Assembly: GCF_018131185.1 (NCBI RefSeq)
Contig: NZ_JAFCJE010000003.1
Span: 558,001-622,000, forward strand
Source: Bradyrhizobium diazoefficiens
GTDB taxonomy: Bacteria > Pseudomonadota > Alphaproteobacteria > Rhizobiales > Xanthobacteraceae
DNA: 64,000 nt
Direction: 5' to 3'
In this document: positions 27,246 through 35,795 of the stretch, piece by piece
How positions within the stretch are numbered: position 1 is the first letter of the stretch
Layout of the letters: each line of letters opens with the position of its first letter
Position numbers and translations under genes: made by a program
The notes under the pieces: model-generated
Seen by the model: the letters and a program-made list of their open reading frames with translations, nothing else
Databases searched by the model: none
Told to the model about the DNA's origin: nothing

Positions 27246-28169
27246 TCAGTTCTTCCGTTCGGCGACGAAGCGCGCCGCGGCCTGCAGCACGGCGGCACGA
27301 TCGCCGAAGATCGACACGGCGCCGTCGGCGCGCGCGAGCAGGTCGCGCACGCGCTGCTTGGCGCCTTCGATGCCGAGCTGGGTGACGAAGGTGGTCTTGC
27401 CGAGCGCGGCATCGGCGCCGGCCGGCTTGCCGAGCGCGGCCGCATCGCCCTCGACGTCGAGCAGATCGTCCGCGATCTGGAACGCTTCGCCGAGCGCGCG
27501 TCCGTAATCGTCGAGCGCCTGATATTCCTTCTGCGAGGCCTGGCCGAGGATCGCCCCGGCGATGCAGCCGTAGCGCAGCAGCGCGCCGGTCTTCATCTGC
27601 TGAATACGCGCGACGTCGATCGGCTCGTTGCCGCCAAAGCGGCCTTCGCCGGCGAGGTCGAGGATCTGGCCGCCGACCATGCCGCCAATGCCGGCGCAGC
27701 GCGCCAGTGCGCGCGTCAGCAGCAGTCGCACATTGGCGTCGCGGTGGATCTCGTCGCGGGTGATGATGTCGAAAGCGAGCGTCAACAGGCCGTCGCCGGC
27801 AAGGATCGCGGTGGCGTCATCGGTCTTCTTGTGCAGGGTGGGGCGGCCGCGGCGCAGATCCGAATTGTCCATCGCCGGCAGATCGTCGTGGATCAGCGAA
27901 TAGCAGTGAATGCATTCGAGCGCGGCGCCGACGAGCAGGGCGGCTTCGCGCGGCACGCTGAATACGGCTGCGCTCTCGACCACCAGGAACGGCCGCAGAC
28001 GCTTGCCACCGTTCAGGCTGGAATAGCGCATTGCGTCCATCAGTCGCTTGGGCCGGGCGATCTCATCGTGCAGGATGTCGTCCGACAACAGGCGCCCGAG
28101 CAGGGCCTCGGTGTCATCAGCGGTCTTGTCCAGGCGCTTGGCGAAATCGGACGAGGACGTGCCAGTCAT
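27246..28169 (-). CDS. ispA: trans-prenyl diphosphate synthase (farnesyl/geranylgeranyl type)
   Basis: 307 residues. The first aspartate-rich motif is [12 protein letters not shown], with two residues between the Asp pairs as in bacterial type II FPP and GGPP synthases. The second is [23 protein letters not shown] binds the diphosphate. It condenses IPP with allylic diphosphates made from the MEP pathway (ispG is at 14272). The start [13 protein letters not shown] follows GGAGCCC; an upstream ATG 12 codons earlier lacks a good site. Chain length (C15 or C20) cannot be settled from sequence alone, so the symbol is provisional. Confidence 0.85.
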   Translation of the reverse strand: MTGTSSSDFAKRLDKTADDTEALLGRLLSDDILHDEIARPKRLMDAMRYSSLNGGKRLRPFLVVESAAVFSVPREAALLVGAALECIHCYSLIHDDLPAMDNSDLRRGRPTLHKKTDDATAILAGDGLLTLAFDIITRDEIHRDANVRLLLTRALARCAGIGGMVGGQILDLAGEGRFGGNEPIDVARIQQMKTGALLRYGCIAGAILGQASQKEYQALDDYGRALGEAFQIADDLLDVEGDAAALGKPAGADAALGKTTFVTQLGIEGAKQRVRDLLARADGAVSIFGDRAAVLQAAARFVAERKN

Positions 28170-28330
28170 CAAGAAGGGCTCCAGAACTAAAATTCGGCGG
28201 GACAATCCTTTATGAGACCGCCCCAGTCAATCGTTTGGAAGGCCTAAAAAGTGCTGGAAAAGGCCCGAATTATCACAGACTTAATGGGGGGATCCGTGGC
28301 CGCGTCTCCATCCATGCCGGAAAGCTCGAT

Positions 28331-29005
28331 TTGCGCATCGTCAAAATCCTGCTCGTAGCGCTCGCGGTCGTCCTTCTCGCGCCCTATGTGATCGCGCCGT
28401 TCTACCGCACCGGCCATCCCGTTTCGACGCTGATGGCGTGGCGCTCGCTTCGCGGCGCGCCGATGCAGCGGGAATGGATCGACCTGGCGGCGATGTCGCC
28501 CTCACTGCCGCGCGCGGTGGTGGCGGCCGAGGATGCGCATTTCTGCAAGCATCACGGGATCGATTGGGGCGCGCTGCGTGAGGCGATCGACGACGCGCAG
28601 GAGGACGGCACGCCGTTCCGGGGCGCTTCCACGATCACCCAGCAGGTCGCAAAAAACCTGTTTCTCTGGCAGGGCCGGGATTTCGTCCGCAAGGCGCTCG
28701 AATTTCCGCTGGCACTCTGGATCGATTTGGTCCTGCCCAAGCCACGGATCCTGGAGATTTATCTCAACATCGCCGAACTCGGTCCACAGGGACAATTTGG
28801 CGTCGAGGCGGCCAGCGCTTATGCCTTCGGCAAGTCGGCCGCCAGCCTTTCCGCCCGGGAAGCCGCCCTTCTGGCCTCGATCCTGCCGAATCCGGTCAAA
28901 CGCAGCGCCCGGACCCCCGGCCCGGGTGTCCGGCGGCTGGCAGCGACCTATACGGCCAGGGGGCAAGCGAGCTCGCTTGCGACCTGCTGGCGGGAAAATC
29001 GCTGA
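28331..29005 (+). CDS. mtgA: monofunctional biosynthetic peptidoglycan transglycosylase
   Basis: About 224 residues. One N-terminal membrane helix ([20 protein letters not shown]) is followed by a GT51 domain: catalytic glutamate in [17 protein letters not shown], then [17 protein letters not shown] and [20 protein letters not shown]. It polymerises lipid II into glycan chains on the periplasmic side. No ATG fits the expected N-terminus. The TTG at 28331, nine bases after GGAAAG, gives the normal MtgA length, but a start further upstream cannot be excluded. Confidence 0.9.
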   Translation: MRIVKILLVALAVVLLAPYVIAPFYRTGHPVSTLMAWRSLRGAPMQREWIDLAAMSPSLPRAVVAAEDAHFCKHHGIDWGALREAIDDAQEDGTPFRGASTITQQVAKNLFLWQGRDFVRKALEFPLALWIDLVLPKPRILEIYLNIAELGPQGQFGVEAASAYAFGKSAASLSAREAALLASILPNPVKRSARTPGPGVRRLAATYTARGQASSLATCWRENR

Positions 29006-29173
29006 AGTGGGGCCCGTTCCGGGCGTATTTTTCGGCCCAGAACCCTAGCTTTACGGCCAGCCTTCCTCTATAAGCCCGGCCTTGATCGGCATTCAGCTCG
29101 CCTCGTATTGCGGGTGCTGAGCCGTCCCTCCCGGACGATGCCCTGACAACACCAATCCCTAGAGGATACTGAA

Positions 29174-29356
29174 ATGGCCGTTCCGAGAAGAAAAACCTCG
29201 CCGTCGCGCCGTGGCATGCGCCGCTCGGCAGACGCCATCAAGAAGCCGACCTATGTGGAAGACAAGGACTCCGGTGAGCTCCGCCGTCCGCATCATCTCG
29301 ACCTCAAGACCGGCATGTACAAGGGCCGGCAGGTCCTGAAGAAGAAAGAGTCCTGA
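29174..29356 (+). CDS. rpmF: 50S ribosomal protein L32
   Basis: 60 residues, [20 protein letters not shown] at the start and lysine-rich at the end, the standard L32. It has no cysteine, so it is the zinc-independent form. The start has AGAGGA upstream. A 7-bp hairpin that overlaps the stop codon and is followed by CTTTCTT may end the transcript. Confidence 0.98.
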   Translation: MAVPRRKTSPSRRGMRRSADAIKKPTYVEDKDSGELRRPHHLDLKTGMYKGRQVLKKKES

Positions 29357-29372
29357 AGTCAGGACCTTTCTT
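29348..29372 (+). terminator. weak terminator candidate after rpmF
   Basis: GTCCTGA and TCAGGAC form a 7-bp stem across the rpmF stop codon with a very short loop, followed by CTTTCTT. The small loop and overlap with the stop make this a weak call. Confidence 0.4.
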
Positions 29373-29497
29373 GGGCAGCATGATTTGGCCTGCCTGAATT
29401 CGGCCCATCCATGAGATAGACGGTGACGGCGGCGGAGCAAATGCTTCGCCGCTGCATTGTTCTGTCCGGACATCTTGATCGAGAAGGCGTTTTGCCG

Positions 29498-30154
29498 ATG
29501 GTCGGTTTCCCGCTGCTCCTGATACCGCTCGCGGTGTACAACATCATCGCCTTCCTGATGCCGACCGTGTCCTTTACGGACGTGCTGTTCAGGGTGCCGA
29601 TGCTGTCCGGCGAGGCTTGGCCGGTCACGCTCGCCGATCTCCTGCTCGCGCTCGGCGTGGTGCTCCTGCTGCTCGAAGTGGTCAAGGGCGCGCGGCCCGG
29701 CTCGAAGTTCCTGATGGACCACCTGCTGTCGCTGATCATCTTCGGCGCGGCCGCGGCCGAGTTCGTGATGTGGCCCAAATTCGGCAACTCGACCTATTTC
29801 CTGTTGGTGCTGCTTGCGATGGCCGATTTCTTCGCTGGCATCGCCCAGCGCACGCGTCGTCGCGTCACCTATGTCGCCGAGACGACGGTGGCGGCGCCGC
29901 GCAAGGCCAAGCGTCAGGCCGAAGCGTCGGGTGAGGATGTGGCGTCCGATCGCAAGTTCGAGCCGGTGATTGCGCCGCAGCCGGCACAGGTGGAGCCTCC
30001 TGCACCTTCGGCACAGTCCGTCGCCGAATCCGTGCTGATGGATCATCCTGCGCCCAAGCCCGTGCAGAGCCCGCCTTCGCCGGAAATTCCCTCGCCGGAT
30101 CTTCAGCCGGGCAACGGCACGCCGCCGTCTCCCGACGCGCCGCCGCGGCGCTGA
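29498..30154 (+). CDS. membrane protein of unknown function
   Basis: 218 residues. Four hydrophobic segments occupy the first 125 residues (PLLLIPLAVYNIIAFLMP, DLLLALGVVLLLLEVV, LLSLIIFGAAAAEFVMWP, YFLLVLLAMADFFAGI). A Pro/Ala-rich cytosolic tail of about 80 residues follows. The start MVGFPLLLIP has GAGAAGG upstream; an in-frame ATG 25 codons earlier is less convincing. I do not recognise a named family with certainty. It follows rpmF but is separated by the possible terminator. Confidence 0.75.
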   Translation: MVGFPLLLIPLAVYNIIAFLMPTVSFTDVLFRVPMLSGEAWPVTLADLLLALGVVLLLLEVVKGARPGSKFLMDHLLSLIIFGAAAAEFVMWPKFGNSTYFLLVLLAMADFFAGIAQRTRRRVTYVAETTVAAPRKAKRQAEASGEDVASDRKFEPVIAPQPAQVEPPAPSAQSVAESVLMDHPAPKPVQSPPSPEIPSPDLQPGNGTPPSPDAPPRR

Positions 30155-30160
30155 TCAGCT

Positions 30161-30493
30161 TCAAGCCACCTGCCGCGTACGTGCACTGACGCTCTGCAAC
30201 GGGTGTTTGCTGCCATAGGCCATCTGTGCGTCTTCGGAAGAGCCGCGGCGGAGCCGGCTCGTCTGGGGCAGGTGCTCGGCATTGGCGATGAGCTGGGCGA
30301 CGAAGCTCGGATCAGGGCGCGGCATCGGCGCCTTGTGAACCCAGCACAACGTCGGCATCAGCGGCACCAGGGCCGTGCCGGCCTGCCGCTCTGCTTGTTC
30401 CATTCCATCCGCAGTTGCCATCGCAACACCGTCCATCAGGTCGAACTGGCGCGTTTTGAGACACTCGCGCCGGTGCATGTGATGGTCTCGCAA
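30161..30493 (-). CDS. small conserved alphaproteobacterial protein, unknown function
   Basis: Up to 110 residues. The core PRPDPSFVAQLIANAEHLPQ followed by TSRLRRGSSEDAQMAYGS resembles a short motif (RPxxxFLAxLIAxxxxxPQTRxRRR) seen in many small rhizobial proteins of unknown role. Several in-frame ATGs at 30478, 30436, 30421 and 30403 make the start uncertain. It lies convergent with the membrane-protein gene, 6 bases from its stop. Confidence 0.6.
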   Translation of the reverse strand: MRDHHMHRRECLKTRQFDLMDGVAMATADGMEQAERQAGTALVPLMPTLCWVHKAPMPRPDPSFVAQLIANAEHLPQTSRLRRGSSEDAQMAYGSKHPLQSVSARTRQVA

Positions 30494-30599
30494 GGCCTAT
30501 GCCGCGCGAGCCTAATCGGTTCCTAGGTACTTTGGGAACGTGGTTTCCAAATTGTTTATCAACTTTGCCTAGGGTCGGGGACGAATCTGGCTCTATCCT

Positions 30600-32336
30600 G
30601 TGCCGGCTCAGGACTCCCCGCTGTCCCGAAACGAGGCGATATTGATCCCCGCATTACCGCAAGCCTCCGACATTCTGGCTGCCCTCGGCCAGGCCGTGTT
30701 CGCCTGGGACATCGGCAGTGATTCGATCGTCTGGGGTGATCAGGTCGCCAGCGTCTTTCCCGGCATTCCCGCCGAGCGACTGGCGACCGGCGCCGAATTT
30801 GCCAGGCTGATCGAACCCGCGCCATCGGTCCGGACCGCCGCGCTGGCGCAAACGTTTGCCGTGCATGGTGCGGACGGCACGCCATACCGGATCGAGTACG
30901 GCGTCCGCATGAGCGCCGCCGATCCCGTGATCTGGATCGAGGAGACCGGCCGCTGGTTTGCCGGTCCCGACGGCCGCCCCACGCGCGCGATCGGCTCGGT
31001 CCGCATCAACAATGAGCGTCATGCCCGCGACGAGGAGCTGACGAAGCTGGCCCGGCTCGATCCGCTGACAGGCGAGCTCAACCGTTCGCACCTGATCGCG
31101 GCGCTGGCCGAGGCGATCGAGGAGACGACCCGCTTCCGCTCGACCGCGGCCTTCATGCTGGTTGGCATCGACCATCTCGCCCGCGTCAACGACGCTTTCG
31201 GCTTCGACGTTGCCGACGCCGTGATCCTCGACATCGCCAAGCGCATCCGCTCGCGCTTGCGCGGCGGCGACGTGCTCGGCCGCTTTTCCGGTAACAAGTT
31301 CGGCCTGATCCTGAAGAACTGCACTGTCGACGACATGAATGTCGCCGCCGAGCGTTTCCTTGCCGGTATCCGCGACGAAGTGGTCCCAACCAAATCCGGT
31401 CCGGTCTCTGTCACCGCCTCGATCGGCGCGGTCAGCGTGCCGCGCTATGCGCGGAACTCCGACGAGGCCGTCAATCGTGCCCACGAGACGCTGGATGCTG
31501 CCAAGCGCCGCCGCGTCGGCTCGTTCGCGGCTTGGCGCCCGGATGCCGCGCGCGACGCGCAGCGTCGCGTCAACATCCGCGTCACCGACGAGATCGTCAC
31601 AGCGCTGAACGAGCGCCGCATCAAGCTCGCCTATGAGCCGGTGGTGTCGGCCGCCTCGCGCGAGCGCGCGTTCCACGAATGCCTGGTTCGGATGGACCAG
31701 GGCGACGGCCAGGTGCTGCTCGCGCCCGACATCGTGCCGGTCGCCGAACGGCTCGGCCTGATTCGCCTGGTCGATCATCGCGTGCTCGAGCTCGTCGTCG
31801 CCGAGCTCGCGGCCGCGCCCGACATCTGCCTCAGCCTCAATATCTCGCCCGATACCACCATGGATCCGGACTGGTGGGCGGGAATCGAATCGCTGATGCA
31901 GGCCCATCCCGGCGTTGCCGAGCGGCTGATCGTCGAGATCACCGAAACGGTTGCGATCCAGGATATCGACGACGTTCGCGCTTTCGTTGGTCGTCTCAAG
32001 CATTTCGGCAGCCGCATCGCCATCGACGATTTCGGAGCCGGCTACACCTCGTTCCGAAACCTGCGCAAGCTCGGCGTCGACATCGTGAAGATCGACGGTG
32101 CCTTCGTGCAGAATATCACCCATTCCGCCGACGACCGCGCCTTCGTGCAGACCCTGATCGACCTCGCCCGCCGCCTCGACATCAAGACCGTCGCCGAATG
32201 GGTGCAGGACGAGGAAGCAGCAAGCATGCTGCGCGACTGGGGCTGCGACTACATCCAGGGCCGGCTGATCGGGCTCGCGTCAGCCGAGCGGCCATGGGGT
32301 GCTCCGCCGGACAGCGCGCTGCCAGCGGCGAGTTGA
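30600..32336 (+). CDS. PAS-like/degenerate GGDEF/EAL protein, probable c-di-GMP phosphodiesterase
   Basis: 578 residues. An N-terminal PAS-like region (about 20-140) is followed by a cyclase-fold domain whose signature at residues 230-234 is SGNKF instead of GGDEF, so cyclase activity is unlikely. The C-terminal EAL domain (about 340-565) has ECL instead of EAL at 360-362, but keeps the catalytic glutamate, NIS, ITE, DDFGAGYTS, KIDG and the final QGRLIG. Cleavage of c-di-GMP is therefore plausible. There is no membrane segment. The start is a GTG. Confidence 0.9.
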   Translation: MPAQDSPLSRNEAILIPALPQASDILAALGQAVFAWDIGSDSIVWGDQVASVFPGIPAERLATGAEFARLIEPAPSVRTAALAQTFAVHGADGTPYRIEYGVRMSAADPVIWIEETGRWFAGPDGRPTRAIGSVRINNERHARDEELTKLARLDPLTGELNRSHLIAALAEAIEETTRFRSTAAFMLVGIDHLARVNDAFGFDVADAVILDIAKRIRSRLRGGDVLGRFSGNKFGLILKNCTVDDMNVAAERFLAGIRDEVVPTKSGPVSVTASIGAVSVPRYARNSDEAVNRAHETLDAAKRRRVGSFAAWRPDAARDAQRRVNIRVTDEIVTALNERRIKLAYEPVVSAASRERAFHECLVRMDQGDGQVLLAPDIVPVAERLGLIRLVDHRVLELVVAELAAAPDICLSLNISPDTTMDPDWWAGIESLMQAHPGVAERLIVEITETVAIQDIDDVRAFVGRLKHFGSRIAIDDFGAGYTSFRNLRKLGVDIVKIDGAFVQNITHSADDRAFVQTLIDLARRLDIKTVAEWVQDEEAASMLRDWGCDYIQGRLIGLASAERPWGAPPDSALPAAS

Positions 32337-32375
32337 GGTGCCGTAGGCCACGACCTCTCCAACTCAAGCAGAGCC

Positions 32376-32404
32376 TGGGCACGGCGCGTGCGCGCCTTTG
32401 CCCA
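32376..32404. terminator. hairpin between convergent genes
   Basis: Nested stems TGGGCA/TGCCCA and GGCGCG/CGCGCC with a 2-base tip lie between the stops of the EAL gene and tctA. The stem sequence is shared with the repeat unit at 370-401, so it is also a repeat element. Confidence 0.6.
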
Positions 32405-32418
32405 CCCCGCAAAATCTC

Positions 32419-33927
32419 CTAGACCCCTTCATCCAGCGCCACCAGCTCGCGCTTCTTGCGCAGCGCGGGCAACAGCGGTGCGATCAGTAGCGCCATCGCG
32501 AAAGCGAGACATACGCCCGAGATCGGCCGCTGCACGAAGGTCCACAGATCGCCCTGCGACAGGATCAGCGACTTGCGTAAGTTATTCTCCATCATCGGTC
32601 CCAGCACGAAGGCCAGCACCAGCGGAGCCGGCTCATAGCCGAGCTTGCGCATGAAATAGCCGATGATCCCGAATGCGATCATCACATAGACGTCGAACAC
32701 GTTGTTGCTGGAGCAGTAGACGCCCAGGATCGTGAACAGGATGATCAGCGGGAACAGGATGTTGTAGGGCAGCTTGAGCAGTTGTACCCACATGCCGATC
32801 ATCGGCAGGTTCAGGATCAGCAGCATCACGTTGCCGATATACATGCTGGCGACGATGCCCCAGAACAGGCCGGGGTTTTGCGTGATCATCAGTGGTCCCG
32901 GCTGCAGCCCGTGAATGACGAATGCACCCAGCAGCAGCGCCATCACCACATTCGGCGGGATGCCGAGCGTCATCAGCGGAATGAAGGCGCCTCCAGCTGC
33001 GGCGTTGTTCGCCGATTCCGGCCCCGCGACACCTTCGATCGCGCCATGGCCGAAACGTTCGGGTGTCTTCGACAGCCGCTTCTCGAGCGCGTAGGACGCG
33101 AAAGACGCCACCACCGCGCCACCGCCCGGCAGAATGCCCAGGAAGAAGCCGAGGAGCGTGCCGCGGCCGACCGGGCCCGCGCTCGCCTTCAAGTCCTCTT
33201 TACTGGGCAGGAGATGCGTGATCTTCGTGTTGATGATGTCCCGCTTGATCGCCTGCTCGGTGTTGAGCAGCACCTCGGCCACCCCGAACAGGCCCATCAC
33301 GACCGGGACGAGGCCGATGCCGTCGATCAGCTCCATGCGGCCGAAGGTCAGACGCGGCTGCGCCGTGATGCTGTCGAGCCCGATCAGTCCGAGCACGACG
33401 CCGATGCAGGCCATCAGCAGCGCCTTCGGCATCGAGCCCTGCGTCAGGAAGGTGAGCACCACCAGGCCGAGCACCATCAGGCTGAAATATTCCGCCGGGC
33501 CGAATGCGATCGCGATGCTGGCGAGCTTCGGCGCCACCAGCATCAGGGCGATCAGCGCAAACGTGCCGGCGGCGAAGGAGCCGAAGGCGGCGATGCCGAG
33601 CGCAGGGCCGGCGCGGCCCTGCTTCGCCATCTGATGGCCGTCGATGCAGGTGACGACGGAAGCGGCCTCACCGGGGATGTTGACCAGGATCGAGGTGGTC
33701 GAGCCGCCATACATCGAGCCGTAATAGATGCCGGCCATCATGATGATGCCGGATTCCGGCGTTCCCGACAGCGTCACGGGCAGCAGCAGCGACATCGCCG
33801 AGATCGGCCCGATGCCCGGCAATACGCCGACCAGCGTGCCGATGAAGACGCCGATGAAGCAGTAGAGCAGGTTGATCGGCAGCAGCGCGACGCCGAATCC
33901 GTGGGCGACGTTGAGAAGCGTATCCAT
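32419..33927 (-). CDS. tctA: tripartite tricarboxylate transporter, large permease TctA
   Basis: 502 residues, about 12 transmembrane helices, with the TctA signatures [41 protein letters not shown] and [20 protein letters not shown]. Works with TctB in the inner membrane and a periplasmic TctC/Bug binding protein to import organic anions with a cation gradient. Starts 4 bases after tctB. Last gene of tctC-tctB-tctA. Confidence 0.96.
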   Translation of the reverse strand: MDTLLNVAHGFGVALLPINLLYCFIGVFIGTLVGVLPGIGPISAMSLLLPVTLSGTPESGIIMMAGIYYGSMYGGSTTSILVNIPGEAASVVTCIDGHQMAKQGRAGPALGIAAFGSFAAGTFALIALMLVAPKLASIAIAFGPAEYFSLMVLGLVVLTFLTQGSMPKALLMACIGVVLGLIGLDSITAQPRLTFGRMELIDGIGLVPVVMGLFGVAEVLLNTEQAIKRDIINTKITHLLPSKEDLKASAGPVGRGTLLGFFLGILPGGGAVVASFASYALEKRLSKTPERFGHGAIEGVAGPESANNAAAGGAFIPLMTLGIPPNVVMALLLGAFVIHGLQPGPLMITQNPGLFWGIVASMYIGNVMLLILNLPMIGMWVQLLKLPYNILFPLIILFTILGVYCSSNNVFDVYVMIAFGIIGYFMRKLGYEPAPLVLAFVLGPMMENNLRKSLILSQGDLWTFVQRPISGVCLAFAMALLIAPLLPALRKKRELVALDEGV

Positions 33928-33931
33928 GGGG

Positions 33932-34417
33932 TCAGCCGATCCCGAACAGGCCCGAGGGCAGCTGGATCAGCAGCAGCCGTTTGAGCACCCACAACATACC
34001 CAGTGGCGCCAGCACGGCTATCGGGATCGCCAGTGTCCAGCGGACGGGATCGATCACTCGCAACAACAGCAGCATCAAGGGAATCGACGACAGCAAAAAG
34101 CCGAGCGGCTCCAGGGCAATGGAGAATGCCACCAGGCACGCGATCAGCACGAGCGGCTTGCTCCAGCGCACATTTTCCCAGCGCGAGGCCAGCGTGGGCC
34201 CGCCCTCGGTAATCGCCGAGACGATGATGGAGCCTGCGAACACGCACATCAGAATGCCCGTGTAGAACAGCACGTAGCCCGAGCCGGGATCGTTGATGGT
34301 GCCGAGCTTGAGCTTCAGGCCCGACCAGATCACGAAGCCGCCGAGCGCGAGCCCGATCACTCCGCCCCAGAGTTCGGAATTGCTGAGACGGAGTTTGACG
34401 TTGGTTGGGTTGGTCAT
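33932..34417 (-). CDS. tctB: tripartite tricarboxylate transporter, small permease TctB
   Basis: 161 residues with four predicted membrane helices, the usual TctB layout: ELWGGVIGLALGGFVIWSGL, GYVLFYTGILMCVFAGSII, VLIACLVAFSIALEPLGFLL and IPIAVLAPLGMLWVLKRLL. The start MTNPTNVKLRLS follows GAGAGAG. It lies between tctC and tctA and completes the membrane part of the carrier. A palindromic element of about 160 bases separates it from tctC. Confidence 0.93.
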   Translation of the reverse strand: MTNPTNVKLRLSNSELWGGVIGLALGGFVIWSGLKLKLGTINDPGSGYVLFYTGILMCVFAGSIIVSAITEGGPTLASRWENVRWSKPLVLIACLVAFSIALEPLGFLLSSIPLMLLLLRVIDPVRWTLAIPIAVLAPLGMLWVLKRLLLIQLPSGLFGIG

Positions 34418-34434
34418 CGATTCTCTCTCGGCCG

Positions 34435-34600
34435 TTCCCCGGACGCTGCGCAGCGCCACAAGTGCGTTCACGCACGTCTTTGACGTGCTATGGCGGTGCG
34501 CCGCCGATCCGCGGTCCATGTGCGTGGACGGAAAAGGTGGGTCCCGGCTCCGCGGTGCACCGCTGAAGAAGCGCTGCACCGCGTCCGGGACACGAAAGTC
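34435..34600. repeat. palindromic element inside the tct operon
   Basis: The left end CCCCGGACGCTGCGCAGCG and the right end CGCTGCACCGCGTCCGGGA are inverted relative to each other, with inner paired segments. The element separates tctC from tctB. Such elements can stabilise the upstream mRNA and raise the yield of the binding protein over the permease. Confidence 0.6.
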
Positions 34601-34609
34601 GGCTCCGTC

Positions 34610-35587
34610 CTACTTCTTGGCCAGCCCGAGCGTGTCGATCACCTTGCGCTCGGATTCCGTGACCTCGACGACGAACTTCTTGTAGTCCTCGGTGTTCTTG
34701 TAGTTCGGCACCATGTCGAATTTGGCCAGCGTTGCGATCACCGCGGGGTCCTCGAGCGCCTTCTTGAAGGCATCGTGCAGCTTGGCGACGATCTTGGGAT
34801 CCATACCCTTCGGTCCGGCAATGCCGAAAGGTGAATCATAGACCATCGGATAGCCTAGTTCCTTCAGCGTCGGCACGTCGGGATAGTTCGGCGAGCGGGC
34901 ACCGGTCCACACCATCAGCAGGCGTAGCTTGCCGGCGTCGACCAGCGGCCGCCATCCCGTGGAATCAGCCTGAAGCATGGTGTGCTGACCGAGTACGGCG
35001 GCATTGGTCTCTGCGCCGCCCTTGAACGGCACCTGCGTCAGCTTGATGCCGGCCATCCCCGCGATCTGCTCCATGCCGATATGGAGCGAGGTGCCGGCGC
35101 CGGGCGTTGCGTAGGTCACCTTGCCCGGGTTTGCCTTGGCGAATTCCACCACGTCCTTCCAGCTCTTGAACTGGGATTCCGCGCTGGTCGTGACACCGAA
35201 AGTATAGCCGGTGAGATGGACGATGTAGGTAAAATCCTTCGCCGGATCCCATGACACTTCCTGCATCAGGGGCAGGCGGAAGACGGTGATCGGAATCTGC
35301 GAGATGGTGTAACCGTCCGGCTTCGCTCCCGCTGCCATGGTCGCCGGTCCCACCGTGCCGCCGCCGCCGGCCTTGTTGTCGATCACGACCGGCTGCCCCA
35401 GCACCTTCGCGGCGCTGTCGGCGATCGCCCGCATCGAGATATCGGTCGATCCGCCGGCCGGCCAAGGCACGATCAGCGTGATCGGCTTGGTAGGATAGTC
35501 CTGCGCACTGGCGGCAGTCGGGAGCAATGCGCCCATGACAGCATGCATCGTGGCAAATGTGATCGTCTTCAGCCCGTATCGCGACAT
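34610..35587 (-). CDS. tctC: TctC/Bug-family periplasmic substrate-binding protein
   Basis: 325 residues. A signal peptide (MSRYGLKTITFATMHAVMGA...ASA) precedes the family opening QDYPTKPITLIVPWPAGGSTD. Later marks are VIDNKAGGGGTVGPATMA and HIGMEQIAGMAGIKLTQVPF. Bug proteins capture carboxylates, amides or other small ligands for TctAB. The start has GGGAGGAG upstream. First gene of the operon. Ligand unknown. Confidence 0.93.
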   Translation of the reverse strand: MSRYGLKTITFATMHAVMGALLPTAASAQDYPTKPITLIVPWPAGGSTDISMRAIADSAAKVLGQPVVIDNKAGGGGTVGPATMAAGAKPDGYTISQIPITVFRLPLMQEVSWDPAKDFTYIVHLTGYTFGVTTSAESQFKSWKDVVEFAKANPGKVTYATPGAGTSLHIGMEQIAGMAGIKLTQVPFKGGAETNAAVLGQHTMLQADSTGWRPLVDAGKLRLLMVWTGARSPNYPDVPTLKELGYPMVYDSPFGIAGPKGMDPKIVAKLHDAFKKALEDPAVIATLAKFDMVPNYKNTEDYKKFVVEVTESERKVIDTLGLAKK

Positions 35588-35795
35588 CAAAACTCCTCCC
35601 TCGCGACGGCCTCTTGGGACCGCCGTTTCTCGTTCTTGTGAGGTGATTGTTCCCGAAATCACGGGAGAAGAAAAGCGCCATTGCGGGTCTGCGGGTAGAG
35701 CGCTCGATGCCAATTGCGCCGGAAGCGATGCGTGCGACAAATTGGTCGTTTGAAGGTCTGCCGAGATACGGAATTTGAGGGGAGCCGCCGCGGCG

